Notes: a model not told the origin generated them from the sequence alone. Positions 4,843 to 13,123 are shown, numbered from the stretch's first letter. The stretch: 13,920 bases of DNA from an uncultured Phascolarctobacterium sp. (GCA_900547415.1 URGS01000036.1:1-13920), one strand, 5' to 3'. Program-made: numbers and translations.

Positions 4843-6681
4843 TTATTTCTTGTCTTCGTCAACAACTTCAGCGTCAACTACATCGTCGTCAGCTTTTTTA
4901 GCGCCTTCTGCGCCAGCTGCACCTTGTTGAGCACCCTTAGCTGCTTCAGTTTCCTTGTACAGTTCTGCAGACAGCTCATACAGCGGTTTAGTCAATGCTT
5001 CAGTGTCTTTCTTGATTTGCTCCAGGTCTTCGCCCTTCATGGATTCTTTCAGAGTATCCAGAGCGGTCTTAACCTTAGCAATCATGTCGTCTTTGCCCTT
5101 GCCTTCCATGTCTTTCATAGTTTTTTCAGCTTGATAGCACAGGGAGTCAGCTTGGTTGCGTACTTCTACGCCTTCCTTGCGTTTTTTATCTGCTTCAGCG
5201 TTAGCCTCTGCTTCTTTAACCATTTTTTCAACGTCTTCTTTGCTCAAGCTGCCAGAAGAGGTAATGGTGATTTTTTGTTCTTTGCCAGTGCCCAGATCTT
5301 TAGCGCTTACGTTTACGATACCGTTAGCATCGATGTCGAAAGCAACTTCGATTTTCGGTACTCCACGGGGAGCTGCAGGGATACCGCCCAGTTCAAAACG
5401 GCCCAGAGTTTTGTTGTCTGCTGCCATTTCACGTTCGCCTTGGAGAACATGGATGTCAACGGAAGGCTGATTATCAGTTGCAGTGGAGAATACTTGTTTC
5501 TTGGAGGTAGGAATAGTGGTGTTGCGGTCGATAATCTTGGTGAATACACCACCCAGAGTTTCAATACCCAAAGACAGCGGAGTTACGTCCAGCAGCAGTA
5601 CGTCTTTAACTTCACCAGCCAGAATACCAGCTTGGATAGCTGCACCAACTGCTACGCACTCATCAGGGTTAATACCACGGTCAGGCTCTTTGCCGATGAA
5701 TTTCTTCAGAGCTGCTTGTACAGCAGGAATACGGGAAGAACCGCCTACCAGAATTACTTTGTCAATATCGTTAGCGGACAGACCAGCATCGCTCATAGCT
5801 TGACGAACAGGACCCATGGTACGTTCTACCAGACCAGCGGTCATTTCTTCAAATTTAGCACGGGTCAGGTCCATATCCAAGTGTTTCGGGCCATCTGCAC
5901 CTGCAGTGATGAAGGGCAGGTTGATGTTGGTGGACAGAACGCCGGACAGCTCGATTTTAGCTTTTTCAGCAGCTTCACGGATACGTTGCATAGCCATACG
6001 GTCGGTGGTCAGGTCGATGCCTTCAGCTTTTTTGAATTCGCTGGTCATCCATTCCATGATTTTGTTATCGAAGTCATCGCCGCCCAGATGGGTATCGCCA
6101 TTAGTTGCTTTTACTTCGAATACGCCGTCGCCCATATCCAGGATGGATACGTCGAAAGTACCGCCGCCAAGGTCATATACCATAACTACTTGGTCTTCGC
6201 CTTTGTCCATGCCGTATGCAAATGCTGCAGCGGTAGGCTCGTTGACAATACGCAGAACGTCAAGACCTGCGATTTTACCAGCATCTTTAGTTGCCTGACG
6301 TTGGCTGTCGGAGAAGTATGCAGGAACGGTGATAACTGCTTGGCTAACAGTTTCGCCAAGGTAGTTTTCAGCGTCAGCTTTCAGCTTTTGCAGAATCATT
6401 GCGGAAATTTCTTCCGGAGAATATTTTTTACCATCAATTTCTACTCTGTAGCCAGCTTCGCCCATATGACGTTTAATGGAGCTGATAGTTTTGTCAGGGT
6501 TAGAAACAGCTTGACGTTTTGCCAGCTGACCTACCAGACGTTCGCCGCTCTTGGAGAAGCCAACAACGGACGGGGTCAGGCGTGCACCTTCTTGGTTAGT
6601 GATGACAGTCGGTTCGCCGCCTTCCATAACTGCTACAACAGAGTTAGTAGTACCTAAGTCAATACCAATTACTTTAGACAT
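4843..6681 (-). CDS. dnaK: Chaperone protein DnaK (Hsp70)
   Basis: ATP-driven Hsp70 that binds exposed hydrophobic segments and works with DnaJ and GrpE in the cytoplasm. It has 612 residues. The nucleotide-binding domain starts with IDLGTTNS (7-14), and further on carries VYDLGGGTFDVS (phosphate 2) and ILVGGSSRIP (adenosine site). The substrate-binding domain and helical lid follow, and a charged acidic tail (DAEVVDEDKK) ends the protein. The region after the first 80 residues lacks the roughly 24-residue insert of Gram-negative DnaKs, supporting a Firmicute origin. ATG at 6681 has AGGAGG at 6690-6695, eight bases away. It is preceded by grpE (69 bases apart, with a small stem-loop between) and has no CIRCE of its own, so it depends on the hrcA promoter. 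The base composition is GC-richer than the trxA region, with codons typical of a highly expressed gene. Confidence 0.99.
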   Translation of the reverse strand: MSKVIGIDLGTTNSVVAVMEGGEPTVITNQEGARLTPSVVGFSKSGERLVGQLAKRQAVSNPDKTISSIKRHMGEAGYRVEIDGKKYSPEEISAMILQKLKADAENYLGETVSQAVITVPAYFSDSQRQATKDAGKIAGLDVLRIVNEPTAAAFAYGMDKGEDQVVMVYDLGGGTFDVSILDMGDGVFEVKATNGDTHLGGDDFDNKIMEWMTSEFKKAEGIDLTTDRMAMQRIREAAEKAKIELSGVLSTNINLPFITAGADGPKHLDMDLTRAKFEEMTAGLVERTMGPVRQAMSDAGLSANDIDKVILVGGSSRIPAVQAALKKFIGKEPDRGINPDECVAVGAAIQAGILAGEVKDVLLLDVTPLSLGIETLGGVFTKIIDRNTTIPTSKKQVFSTATDNQPSVDIHVLQGEREMAADNKTLGRFELGGIPAAPRGVPKIEVAFDIDANGIVNVSAKDLGTGKEQKITITSSGSLSKEDVEKMVKEAEANAEADKKRKEGVEVRNQADSLCYQAEKTMKDMEGKGKDDMIAKVKTALDTLKESMKGEDLEQIKKDTEALTKPLYELSAELYKETEAAKGAQQGAAGAEGAKKADDDVVDAEVVDEDKK

Positions 6682-6733
6682 TTTGTATTCCTCCTAAATC
6701 TTAACTAAAAGAATTAATTTACATATTTATTAT

Positions 6734-6751
6734 GAGCAGGTTTCCCTGTTC
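6734..6751 (-). other. Stem-loop with GAAA loop between grpE and dnaK
   Basis: On the minus strand GAACAGG-GAAA-CCTGCTC forms a stem with one mismatch and a GNRA tetraloop, overlapping the grpE stop codon. No U tract follows, so it is not a terminator. Its position suits an mRNA-processing or 5'-stabilising element ahead of dnaK; that role is inferred. Confidence 0.5.
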
Positions 6752-7299
6752 TATTCATTAGAATTTACTCTAACCTTACTATGACGGATTACCTTGTCAT
6801 AGATTTTATAGCCCTTTTCAAAAACCATATCAATGGTTTCATCCTCGAGCTCAGGATTGCTGGAACGCATTACAGCTTCGTGGAGGTTGGGATCAAATTT
6901 TTGACCTTCAGCCTCAATCTCTACTACATTCAGTTCCTTAAAGGTATCCTCGAACTGACGGCGGATGTGCTTCATGCCTTCGATAACGCCTTCGATATCC
7001 TTAGTCTTGGTAACGCTGGCCTCAGCTCTTTCAAAATTATCTAAAACCTTCAGGAATTTGCTTACTACATTTGCAGTAACAAAGGTGGAAAGCTGCTCCT
7101 TTTCAGTATTAGTACGACGGCGATAATTATCAAAATCAGCCTGCAGTCGGAGCATACGGTTTTGCAGCTCAGCAATTTGCTCATCCTTGGGATCAGCCTT
7201 AGCTTCAGTTTCTTCAGAAGTCTCAGTATTTTCAGTGGTTTCCTCTACAACCTCTTCCTTTACCTCTTCTGCGTTGGTGTTTTTAACATCTTCTTGCAA
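6751..7299 (-). CDS. grpE: Nucleotide exchange factor GrpE
   Basis: Dimeric exchange factor that releases ADP from DnaK and acts as a heat sensor of the Hsp70 cycle. It has 182 residues. The N-terminal part (1-40) is acidic, repetitive and probably disordered. A long coiled coil follows (about 40-100; DEQIAELQNRMLRLQADFDNYRRRT), then the four-helix region and the C-terminal beta wing with the family pattern (FDPNLHEAVM..., VFEKGYKIYDKVIRHSKVRV). The start is TTG at 7299, with a full AGGAGG at 7307-7312 seven bases away. It lies 20 bases after hrcA in the same transcript. Confidence 0.98.
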   Translation of the reverse strand: MQEDVKNTNAEEVKEEVVEETTENTETSEETEAKADPKDEQIAELQNRMLRLQADFDNYRRRTNTEKEQLSTFVTANVVSKFLKVLDNFERAEASVTKTKDIEGVIEGMKHIRRQFEDTFKELNVVEIEAEGQKFDPNLHEAVMRSSNPELEDETIDMVFEKGYKIYDKVIRHSKVRVNSNE

Positions 7300-7319
7300 G
7301 GGTATTCCTCCTTTTGCTT

Positions 7320-8351
7320 CTATTTGTCGGTATTTTGCTCAAACATTGTCTTCAGATATTTATGAAGATAATCCATAACGGTGATTACCTTGCCATACTC
7401 CATACGAGTTGGTCCCAGTACAGCCATAGTGCCAACAATCTTGCCGTTTAAACGGTAGGTTGCCTGTACCATACTGCAGTCCTGAATACCAGTGAACTTG
7501 TTCTCGCTGCCAATGGTAATTCTAAGTCCGCTGTCCTCGCCTGCCGCAAGCAGGTCTCTGACAACACGCTCTTCTTCGAGAATTCCCAAAAGGTTTTTAA
7601 CCTTTTCTACATCACGAAATTCCGGCTGATTCAAAAGCTGCTTAGTACCACCAAGGAAAACTCTCTGCTCCTGATTTTTACGGCCCATACGACGTATGGA
7701 CTGTACCAGAGAGGTAAAGAGCAGCTTATCATCGGCTACGTTAGTATGAACTGCACTTAAAAGATCTTCAGTAATACCAGCAAGTTCTCTGCCCTCCAGC
7801 AGACGGCTGATGCGACCTGCCATATAGTCAAGCTCCTCAAAACGCATTCCCATGGGAATCTCTACTACACAGTTATCAACATTTCCATCATCTGTTACGA
7901 TGCAAAGAATTGCTTGGTGCTCATCTAACGGCAAAAATTTCAAATAACGGAAGCGAGCACTTACGTCCCTGTTAGCCAGAACCATGGATACGTTCTGTGT
8001 CATGCGGGAAAGTATTTTGGCAGTAGACTGAAAAATTTCTTCAATACTGCGGCGTCGTTCACTATACCAGCTATTTATAAGTGCTCTGTCATTGTCGGTT
8101 AATGTTCCCGGCTCAATCAGAGAATCTACATAAAAGCGATAGGCCTGAGCTGACGGTACCCGTCCTGCAGATGTGTGTGGCTGCTCCAGATAACCTAAGA
8201 GCTCCAGGTCACTCATCTCGTTACGAATGGTCGCAGGGCTGAGACCCAAATCGTACTTGCGGGCAATTGTTCGTGAGCCCACAGGTTCGGCAGTTGAAAT
8301 ATAATCCTCAATTATGAGCTGGAGAATTTTTTTCTTTCTATCGTTTAGCAT
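7320..8351 (-). CDS. hrcA: Heat-inducible transcription repressor HrcA
   Basis: Repressor that binds CIRCE operators to shut off class I heat-shock genes; in related bacteria GroEL keeps it active. It has 343 residues, the usual length. The N-terminal winged helix (1-75) contains the conserved DRKKKILQLIIEDYI and SPATIRNEMSDLELLGYLEQPHTSAGRVP segments. The GAF-like middle domain and dimerisation region follow (VLGPTRMEYGKVITVMDYL near the end). ATG at 8351 has a purine-rich GAGGTGGG site just upstream. It is the first gene of the operon with grpE, dnaK and dnaJ, and its own CIRCE lies 22 bases before the start, so the whole unit is autoregulated. Confidence 0.98.
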   Translation of the reverse strand: MLNDRKKKILQLIIEDYISTAEPVGSRTIARKYDLGLSPATIRNEMSDLELLGYLEQPHTSAGRVPSAQAYRFYVDSLIEPGTLTDNDRALINSWYSERRRSIEEIFQSTAKILSRMTQNVSMVLANRDVSARFRYLKFLPLDEHQAILCIVTDDGNVDNCVVEIPMGMRFEELDYMAGRISRLLEGRELAGITEDLLSAVHTNVADDKLLFTSLVQSIRRMGRKNQEQRVFLGGTKQLLNQPEFRDVEKVKNLLGILEEERVVRDLLAAGEDSGLRITIGSENKFTGIQDCSMVQATYRLNGKIVGTMAVLGPTRMEYGKVITVMDYLHKYLKTMFEQNTDK

Positions 8352-8373
8352 ATTCCCACCTCATTTTTGATTG

Positions 8374-8400
8374 TTAGCACTCATTCAGTTGGAGTGCTAA
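8374..8400 (-). promoter_or_regulatory. CIRCE operator (HrcA binding site)
   Basis: TTAGCACTC-N9-GAGTGCTAA, a perfect match to the CIRCE consensus including the nine-base spacer. It begins about five bases downstream of the predicted transcription start, so bound HrcA would block initiation and the site is also in the mRNA leader. It is the only CIRCE seen in this window. Confidence 0.98.
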
Positions 8401-8411
8401 CATCTGATACT

Positions 8412-8440
8412 AGAATAGCACTGCCCTAGTCTATTGTCAA
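8412..8440 (-). promoter_or_regulatory. Promoter of the hrcA-grpE-dnaK-dnaJ operon
   Basis: A perfect TTGACA (8435-8440), a 17-base spacer and TATTCT (8412-8417) with an upstream TG form a sigma-A type promoter. The predicted start is near 8405, directly before CIRCE. Confidence 0.92.
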
Positions 8441-8498
8441 CATTATTTTAGAAAAATTTAGCATAGTCACAAATAATTCAAAGATTGCAGCATAAAAA

Positions 8499-8527
8499 AT
8501 AAGGACGCTCACCAAAAGCATCCTTAT
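8499..8527 (-). terminator. Terminator between hemW and hrcA
   Basis: An 11-base-pair stem (8499-8509 with 8517-8527, one G-U pair) is followed on the minus strand by TTTTTTATG. It lies about 150 bases past the hemW stop. It separates hemW transcription from the heat-shock promoter. The intervening 8528-8678 stretch holds a small GGCG...CGCC stem-loop at 8559-8575 and no gene. Confidence 0.85.
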
Positions 8528-8678
8528 CAAAAACCGTATAGAGTTATCTTTACCATTTGGCGGCTAAAGCTCGCCCTAAATCATGAAAGCTAATAGCCAG
8601 GCTCTTCCTATACAAGGTTATAACTTCATAAGCCTCTACAAACCTACTAAAGCTTTACTTGCATATTATAAGACTGTA

Positions 8679-10043
8679 TCAAACAAAAATCTCAAAAATC
8701 TGATTTCCAACAGCCATTCCCTGCTCTGTCAGTCGCAAGTATCCGTTTTCCTTATCATATACTAAAAGCTCATGCTCTATTAAAGGCTGCAGCTCCTTGT
8801 GATAGCGTTCCCACACATCTATACTAAAGCGTTCCTTGGCTTCCTTAAGGTCCGCACCCTGAGCACGCCTTAGTCCCATAAACATAAACTCGCCGAAAAG
8901 CTCGTCACCAGTCAGTTTTTCCTCAATATAAAGCTTAGCATATGCTTTTTCACGTTCAACAGAATCTAAACCATGCTCCTTTTCGGCGTTTGCAGGGCCT
9001 TGCATGGCATTTTCTGCTTCCTTGGGAGCTTTCTCAATGCCTGGCACAACATCTGCCATTTCCTTAGCAGTTTTCTCAAGACATTGTTCAGTATTTGTTC
9101 TTTTCTCAAACAAAGCCCTACTCTCAATCGGTGCGCCATACAGCTGCTGTACTCCCTTTATATAAGGCGCAACCTCTTCCACAGCACTGCGACGCACCCT
9201 GCCGTCAAAGCCTGCTGCTGCAGCGCCAAAGGCAACATAAGGATGGTATTGCCAATAAACAAGATTGTGACGTGAATACTGCTCATTTTTAGCGTAATTA
9301 GAAATCTCATAGCGTTTAAAGCCTGCAGACTTCAGCATTTGCTGCACCAAATCATACATATCGGCAGCAGTATCTTCATCAGGAAGCTGCAGCCTGCCAC
9401 TATCTACTAGCTTAGCTAAGGGCGTTCCTTCCTCTACAATCAGTCCATAAACTGACATATGCTCAATGCCTGTAGCCAATAGACTTTCAATCGTAGCTTT
9501 AAGACTTTCCAATAATTGCCCGGGCAATCCATATATTAAATCAGCACTAATACGCTCAAAGCATGCAGCCTTAGCCAGCTGGATTGCGTCCAAGGCTTCC
9601 GCAGCACTATGAATACGGCCAATAGTCTTTAGCTCTGCGTCATTTAAAGACTGTACGCCAAAGCTGATACGGTCAAAGCCTAAGCTACGAAAAAAACGCA
9701 GCTTTTCTAAATCCGCAGTTCCAGGATTAACCTCAATAGTCGCCTCTGCAGGAGTACGCCAAAATCCATATTTTTTTAAAGCACCCACTATTTTTGCTAA
9801 AGCAACCATTGGCAAGGTGCTGGGAGTACCGCCGCCAAAATAAATGGTTGCATCATTAGCTACACGTTCTGCTTCAGCAGCACGTCCTGCAATCTCCAGA
9901 CAAACAGCATCAGCATAAGCATCCATCTGCTGCTGGCTGCAGCCTGCATAGGATGCAAAATCACAGTACAAGCATTTTTGACGGCAAAAGGGAATGTGTA
10001 CATACACAGCCTGCGTCATTTTATATTCATTAGCATTCTTCAT
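8679..10043 (-). CDS. hemW: HemW-type radical SAM protein (heme chaperone / HemN-like)
   Basis: Radical-SAM protein of the HemN/HemW group. Numbered from ATG 10043 (454 aa), the cluster motif C-x3-C-x2-C is at 20, 24, 27 and is followed by Asp-Phe rather than a fourth Cys, as in HemW, not true HemN. GGGTP (SAM binding) is at 70-74, and the HemW heme-site motif HNxxYW (HNLVYW) at 259-264. HemW is thought to bind and hand heme to target proteins, so it need not make porphyrin. Oddity: about 55-60 extra charged residues (about 309-372) lie before the C-terminal wing (TGDELFGEFMFMGLRR), making it longer than the usual 375-400. The start is uncertain: GTG 10070, ATG 10049 and ATG 10043 are all in frame. 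10043 has the best upstream purines (AGAGTGA). It is separated from lepA by a terminator. Confidence 0.93.
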   Translation of the reverse strand: MKNANEYKMTQAVYVHIPFCRQKCLYCDFASYAGCSQQQMDAYADAVCLEIAGRAAEAERVANDATIYFGGGTPSTLPMVALAKIVGALKKYGFWRTPAEATIEVNPGTADLEKLRFFRSLGFDRISFGVQSLNDAELKTIGRIHSAAEALDAIQLAKAACFERISADLIYGLPGQLLESLKATIESLLATGIEHMSVYGLIVEEGTPLAKLVDSGRLQLPDEDTAADMYDLVQQMLKSAGFKRYEISNYAKNEQYSRHNLVYWQYHPYVAFGAAAAGFDGRVRRSAVEEVAPYIKGVQQLYGAPIESRALFEKRTNTEQCLEKTAKEMADVVPGIEKAPKEAENAMQGPANAEKEHGLDSVEREKAYAKLYIEEKLTGDELFGEFMFMGLRRAQGADLKEAKERFSIDVWERYHKELQPLIEHELLVYDKENGYLRLTEQGMAVGNQIFEIFV

Positions 10044-10102
10044 ACTCATCACTCTATTTTCATTTGACACTTCTATAATTCATATTCCATAACCTTAATA
10101 AA

Positions 10103-10117
10103 CTTCTTCTAAAGAAG
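10103..10117 (-). other. Short stem-loop in the hemW leader
   Basis: CTTCTT-CTA-AAGAAG is a perfect six-base palindrome about 60 bases before the hemW start, in the 189-base lepA-hemW gap. I found no convincing -35/-10 pair for hemW here. Confidence 0.35.
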
Positions 10118-10218
10118 GCACCATTACTATGCTCATCTGCAAGCTTTTCAGAGACGAATGAAAAAAAGCATTAGGACCATAGCATAAATCAAATAATTTT
10201 CATTACATAATAAAAGTA

Positions 10219-10242
10219 CGAGGCTATCTTATGATAACCTCG
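10219..10242 (-). terminator. Terminator of lepA
   Basis: CGAGGTTATC-ATAA-GATAGCCTCG on the minus strand, fully paired in RNA (one G-U), is followed by TACTTTTATT. It lies 17 bases past the lepA stop. Confidence 0.85.
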
Positions 10243-10259
10243 CAACCTTAAATTTATTT

Positions 10260-12056
10260 TTAGTCCATTTTCAGAACAGCCATGAATGCCTCTTGGGGCA
10301 GCTCTACAAAGCCAACCTGTTTCATACGCTTCTTACCTTCTTTTTGTTTTTCCAGCAGCTTACGCTTACGGCTAATATCACCGCCATAGCATTTAGCCAA
10401 AACGTCCTTACGCATTGCACGGACATTTTCACGAGCAACAATCTTATTGCCAATAGCTGCCTGAACAGGAATCTCGAACATCTGGCGAGGAATCAGGCTG
10501 CGCAGCTTTTCTACTAGCTGACGACCACGAACAGACGCACTTTCCTTATGTACGATTGCAGACAAAGCGTCCACAGGATCGCCATTAAGAAGAATATCCA
10601 GCTTAACCAAATCGGAATAACGATATCCGGACAGCTCATAATCAAGAGAAGCATAGCCGCGAGTAGCAGATTTCAGACGGTCAAAATAGTCATAAATAAT
10701 CTCACTCAGGGGCAGTGCATAGTGAATCATGACACGGGTATCGTCAAGATATGTCATATTGTCATATTCACCACGTTTTTCCTGGCTCAGCTCCATAACA
10801 GCACCTACATAATCCTTAGGCACAATGATGGTTGCAGCTACAAAGGGTTCTTCTACATGATCAATAACAGTAGGATCAGGGAACATAGACGGATTATCAA
10901 CCAGCTCCACATCACCGTTGGTACGGAACACCTGATAAATTACGTTAGGTGCAGTAGTAATCAGGCTCAGATTATATTCACGTTCCAGGCGCTCCTTAAT
11001 AACGTCCATATGCAGCAGTCCCAGGAAGCCGCAGCGGAAGCCAAAGCCCAAAGCTGTAGATGTTTCAGGCTCAAATACTAAAGATGCGTCGTTAAGCTGC
11101 AGCTTTTCCAAAGCATCACGCAGATTATCATAGTCGGAGTTTTCTACAGGATAGAGACCGCAGTAAACCATAGGGGTAGCCTTGCGATAGCCGGACAAGG
11201 GCTTATCAGCAGGATTAGCAACGCCAGTAACAGTATCACCTACACGTGCGTCACGGACATTCTTAATAGATGCGGCAAAGAAACCTACGTGACCTGCATC
11301 AAGACTATCTACACTTACAATTCCAGGCTTAAAGTAACCAACCTCAGTTACCTCAAACTCAGCACCAGTTGCCATCATGCGAATCTTCATTCCCTTGCGC
11401 AGGCAGCCCTCCATAACACGTACATAGAGCACAACGCCCTTGTAAGCATCAAATTTGGAGTCGAATACCAAAGCCTTAAGCGGCGCATCCTGCTCACCCT
11501 GAGGCGCAGGTACACGCTCTACAATAGCCTCCAATACATCTTCAATGCCAAGACCTGTCTTAGCGCTGCATAAAATAGCATCAGATGCATCGATGCCGAT
11601 TACATCCTCAATTTCGCGCTTAACGTGGTCTGGGTCTGCACTGGGCAGGTCAATTTTATTAATAACGGGAATAATTTCTAAATCATTATCAAGAGCCAGA
11701 TAAACGTTAGCCAAGGTTTGCGCCTCAATACCTTGGGTAGCGTCAATTACCAGCAGCGCACCCTCGCAGGCAGCCAAGGCACGAGATACCTCATAGGTAA
11801 AGTCAACGTGACCAGGGGTATCAATGAAATTCAGCATATAGTCCTGACCGTCACGAGCATGGTAAATACTGCGAACAGCCTGAGCCTTAATAGTAATACC
11901 GCGCTCGCGCTCCAAATCCATGGAGTCACAAATCTGCTCCTCCATCTCACGCTTGGACAAGGTGCCTGTATATTCAATAAGCCTATCAGCCAGAGTAGAT
12001 TTGCCATGGTCAATGTGGGCGATAATAGAAAAGTTACGAATTTTGTTCTGCTCCAT
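10260..12056 (-). CDS. lepA: Elongation factor 4 (LepA), ribosome-associated GTPase
   Basis: Translational GTPase that acts on the ribosome (back-translocation or initiation/assembly roles have been proposed). It has 598 residues, the usual length. The G motifs are AHIDHGKS (13-20), RGITIKA (52-58), DTPGH (79-83) and NKID (133-136). The EF-G-like domains follow, and the LepA-specific C-terminal domain ends with KCYGGDISRKRKLLEKQKEGKKRMKQVG and EAFMAVLK, the positively charged tail that reaches the tRNA. ATG at 12056 has AAGGAG at 12063-12068. Its promoter is divergent from rpsT, and a terminator follows the stop. Confidence 0.99.
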   Translation of the reverse strand: MEQNKIRNFSIIAHIDHGKSTLADRLIEYTGTLSKREMEEQICDSMDLERERGITIKAQAVRSIYHARDGQDYMLNFIDTPGHVDFTYEVSRALAACEGALLVIDATQGIEAQTLANVYLALDNDLEIIPVINKIDLPSADPDHVKREIEDVIGIDASDAILCSAKTGLGIEDVLEAIVERVPAPQGEQDAPLKALVFDSKFDAYKGVVLYVRVMEGCLRKGMKIRMMATGAEFEVTEVGYFKPGIVSVDSLDAGHVGFFAASIKNVRDARVGDTVTGVANPADKPLSGYRKATPMVYCGLYPVENSDYDNLRDALEKLQLNDASLVFEPETSTALGFGFRCGFLGLLHMDVIKERLEREYNLSLITTAPNVIYQVFRTNGDVELVDNPSMFPDPTVIDHVEEPFVAATIIVPKDYVGAVMELSQEKRGEYDNMTYLDDTRVMIHYALPLSEIIYDYFDRLKSATRGYASLDYELSGYRYSDLVKLDILLNGDPVDALSAIVHKESASVRGRQLVEKLRSLIPRQMFEIPVQAAIGNKIVARENVRAMRKDVLAKCYGGDISRKRKLLEKQKEGKKRMKQVGFVELPQEAFMAVLKMD

Positions 12057-12096
12057 TGTAAGCTCCTTTTTGCAATAAAATTTATCAGTATTATTT

Positions 12097-12126
12097 ATTA
12101 TAGCATTTACTGTCCAATACTTGCAA
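12097..12126 (-). promoter_or_regulatory. Promoter of lepA
   Basis: TTGCAA (12121-12126), an 18-base spacer, then TATAAT (12097-12102) with an extended -10 TG. The predicted start near 12090 gives a 34-base leader. Confidence 0.75.
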
Positions 12127-12270
12127 TAAGCTAAACACCGCTATCTTTGCTCTGCAAAAAACTTTTTACATAATTTAGATTACAACGGGACCTTTTACAT
12201 CCCAAAAAATCCTATTTATCAGGTTTTTGCAGATATTTTCACTTATATTAAAGAAAATTGCGGAAACCCC

Positions 12271-12299
12271 TTGCACAATCACGCCACACGTGGTAGAAT
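12271..12299 (+). promoter_or_regulatory. Promoter of rpsT
   Basis: TTGCAC (12271-12276), 17 bases, then TAGAAT (12294-12299) preceded by TGG. The spacer contains the palindrome CCAC-AC-GTGG (12284-12293), directly abutting the -10. The predicted start is near 12306. Confidence 0.85.
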
Positions 12300-12334
12300 A
12301 TTCGAGTACAAGAAAATTCAGGAGGTGAAATTCG

Positions 12335-12598
12335 TTGCCGAACATTAAATCTTCCGTACGCAGTGTAAAAACCGACGCAGAACGTCGTGCAAAAAATGGT
12401 CCGATTAAAGCAGCTCTCCGTAAAGCTTCTCGCAATGTTGTTGCTCTTACCGAAACCGGTGCTCAAGAAGACGCTCAAGCTAAATTAGCTGTTGCTTCCG
12501 GTTTGATCGATAAAGCAGCTCGCAAGGGTATTATCCACAAGAATGCTGCAGCTCGCAAAAAATCCAGACTTGCTAAAAAAGTTAACGCTATGGCATAA
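12335..12598 (+). CDS. rpsT: Small ribosomal subunit protein S20 (bS20)
   Basis: Primary 16S rRNA-binding protein of the 30S subunit. It has 87 residues, the normal size, and is almost all helical and very basic. It begins MPNIKSSVRSVKTDAERRAKN and ends HKNAAARKKSRLAKKVNAMA, both family hallmarks. The start is TTG at 12335, fixed by AGGAGGTG at 12320-12327, seven bases away; no ATG lies near. In E. coli rpsT also uses UUG and this matters for its autogenous control; a similar feedback here is inferred only. It is the only plus-strand gene of the window, divergent from lepA, with its own promoter and a perfect terminator, so it is monocistronic. Confidence 0.98.
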   Translation: MPNIKSSVRSVKTDAERRAKNGPIKAALRKASRNVVALTETGAQEDAQAKLAVASGLIDKAARKGIIHKNAAARKKSRLAKKVNAMA

Positions 12599-12626
12599 TT
12601 TTGCCCTTTGGCATCAACTTACAAGT

Positions 12627-12652
12627 AACCTGCTCCTAGGAGCAGGTTTTTT
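12627..12652 (+). terminator. Terminator of rpsT
   Basis: A 22-base perfect palindrome (12627-12648; AACCTGCTCC and its complement) runs into six Ts (12647-12652) on the plus strand, 29 bases past the rpsT stop. Confidence 0.95.
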
Positions 12653-12754
12653 GCATTTCTAAAGAAAAATTTATCTGCAGCACCTATACTAAACAAGACT
12701 AATTACGCGCTCTAATTGAAGAGAACCACAAAATACATATTGCTGTATCAATAA

Positions 12755-12819
12755 AAATCTCCTCCTGAGTTGATATGTACTCAAAATTTTAGACACATAT
12801 CAGACTTAGGAGGAGATTT
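12755..12819. repeat. 65-base imperfect inverted repeat between rpsT and the small secreted-protein gene
   Basis: Arm 12755-12778 (AAATCTCCTCCTGAGTTGATATGT less one base) pairs with 12795-12819 with one mismatch and one bulged base, around a 16-base loop. On the minus strand it follows the stop at 12838 and runs into TTTTTATTG, so it can terminate the nrdR-secreted protein transcript. The arms are much longer than other terminators here, and the loop region TACTCAAAATTTTAGACA looks like IS3-family termini from memory, so it may be a fossil or mini-element. The neighbouring 12653-12754 stretch shows nothing else. Confidence 0.75.
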
Positions 12820-12837
12820 AGTTTTTGTGGATTTTTA

Positions 12838-13113
12838 TCAGTTTAGCTTCTTATAATCCTTATAGTCCATAGTTCCCTTGGGAATCTCCAGTACTACGGT
12901 AATAATGACAGTACTATCAGTTGCTTTAGCAGCAGTATGCAGATATTTTACCTCACTGCCCTGAGACAGATAGTAGTTAACCTCTTTTACTGCTCCATCA
13001 TTATTATTAGAGAAAGTGAAAAGTCGCTCAGTAGTATTTGTTGCAGCAAAAGCAGTCGTAGACATTACCAACATTGCTGCCAAGGCAGCTAACATAACTT
13101 TTACTTTTTTCAT
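12838..13113 (-). CDS. Small exported protein of unknown function (91 aa)
   Basis: I do not recognise this protein. It has a clear Sec signal peptide: a basic start (MKKVK), a hydrophobic core (residues 6-17) and an AFA-A cleavage site after residue 23. The mature part of about 68 residues has no cysteine and no lipobox, so it should be released to the cell surface or periplasm (Negativicutes have an outer membrane). It starts with a Thr/Asn-rich stretch and has one hydrophobic strand (VIITVVLEI) and a basic, Tyr-rich tail (DYKDYKK). ATG at 13113 has AGGTG (13121-13125), which overlaps the nrdR stop; the two genes are 10 bases apart and surely share a transcript. A link in function with nrdR is not evident. 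Confidence 0.8.
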   Translation of the reverse strand: MKKVKVMLAALAAMLVMSTTAFAATNTTERLFTFSNNNDGAVKEVNYYLSQGSEVKYLHTAAKATDSTVIITVVLEIPKGTMDYKDYKKLN

Positions 13114-13123
13114 GAAAAATCAC

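Noticed and set aside
3911..4930. Plus-strand open frames opposite dnaJ
   Set aside because: Shadows of the Gly-rich and zinc-domain codons of dnaJ. They lack ribosome sites and overlap a certain gene fully.
4924..6657. 577-codon open frame on the plus strand opposite dnaK
   Set aside because: Antisense shadow of dnaK's biased codon use, a well-known artefact. It has no ribosome site at its start, and the translated sequence looks like no real protein.
10548..11081. 177-codon plus-strand frame opposite lepA
   Set aside because: Lies wholly within lepA, has no ribosome site, and shows low-complexity antisense composition.
12175..12478. Minus-strand frames opposite the rpsT start and promoter
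   Set aside because: They cover the rpsT promoter and coding region, lack ribosome sites, and rpsT is certain.
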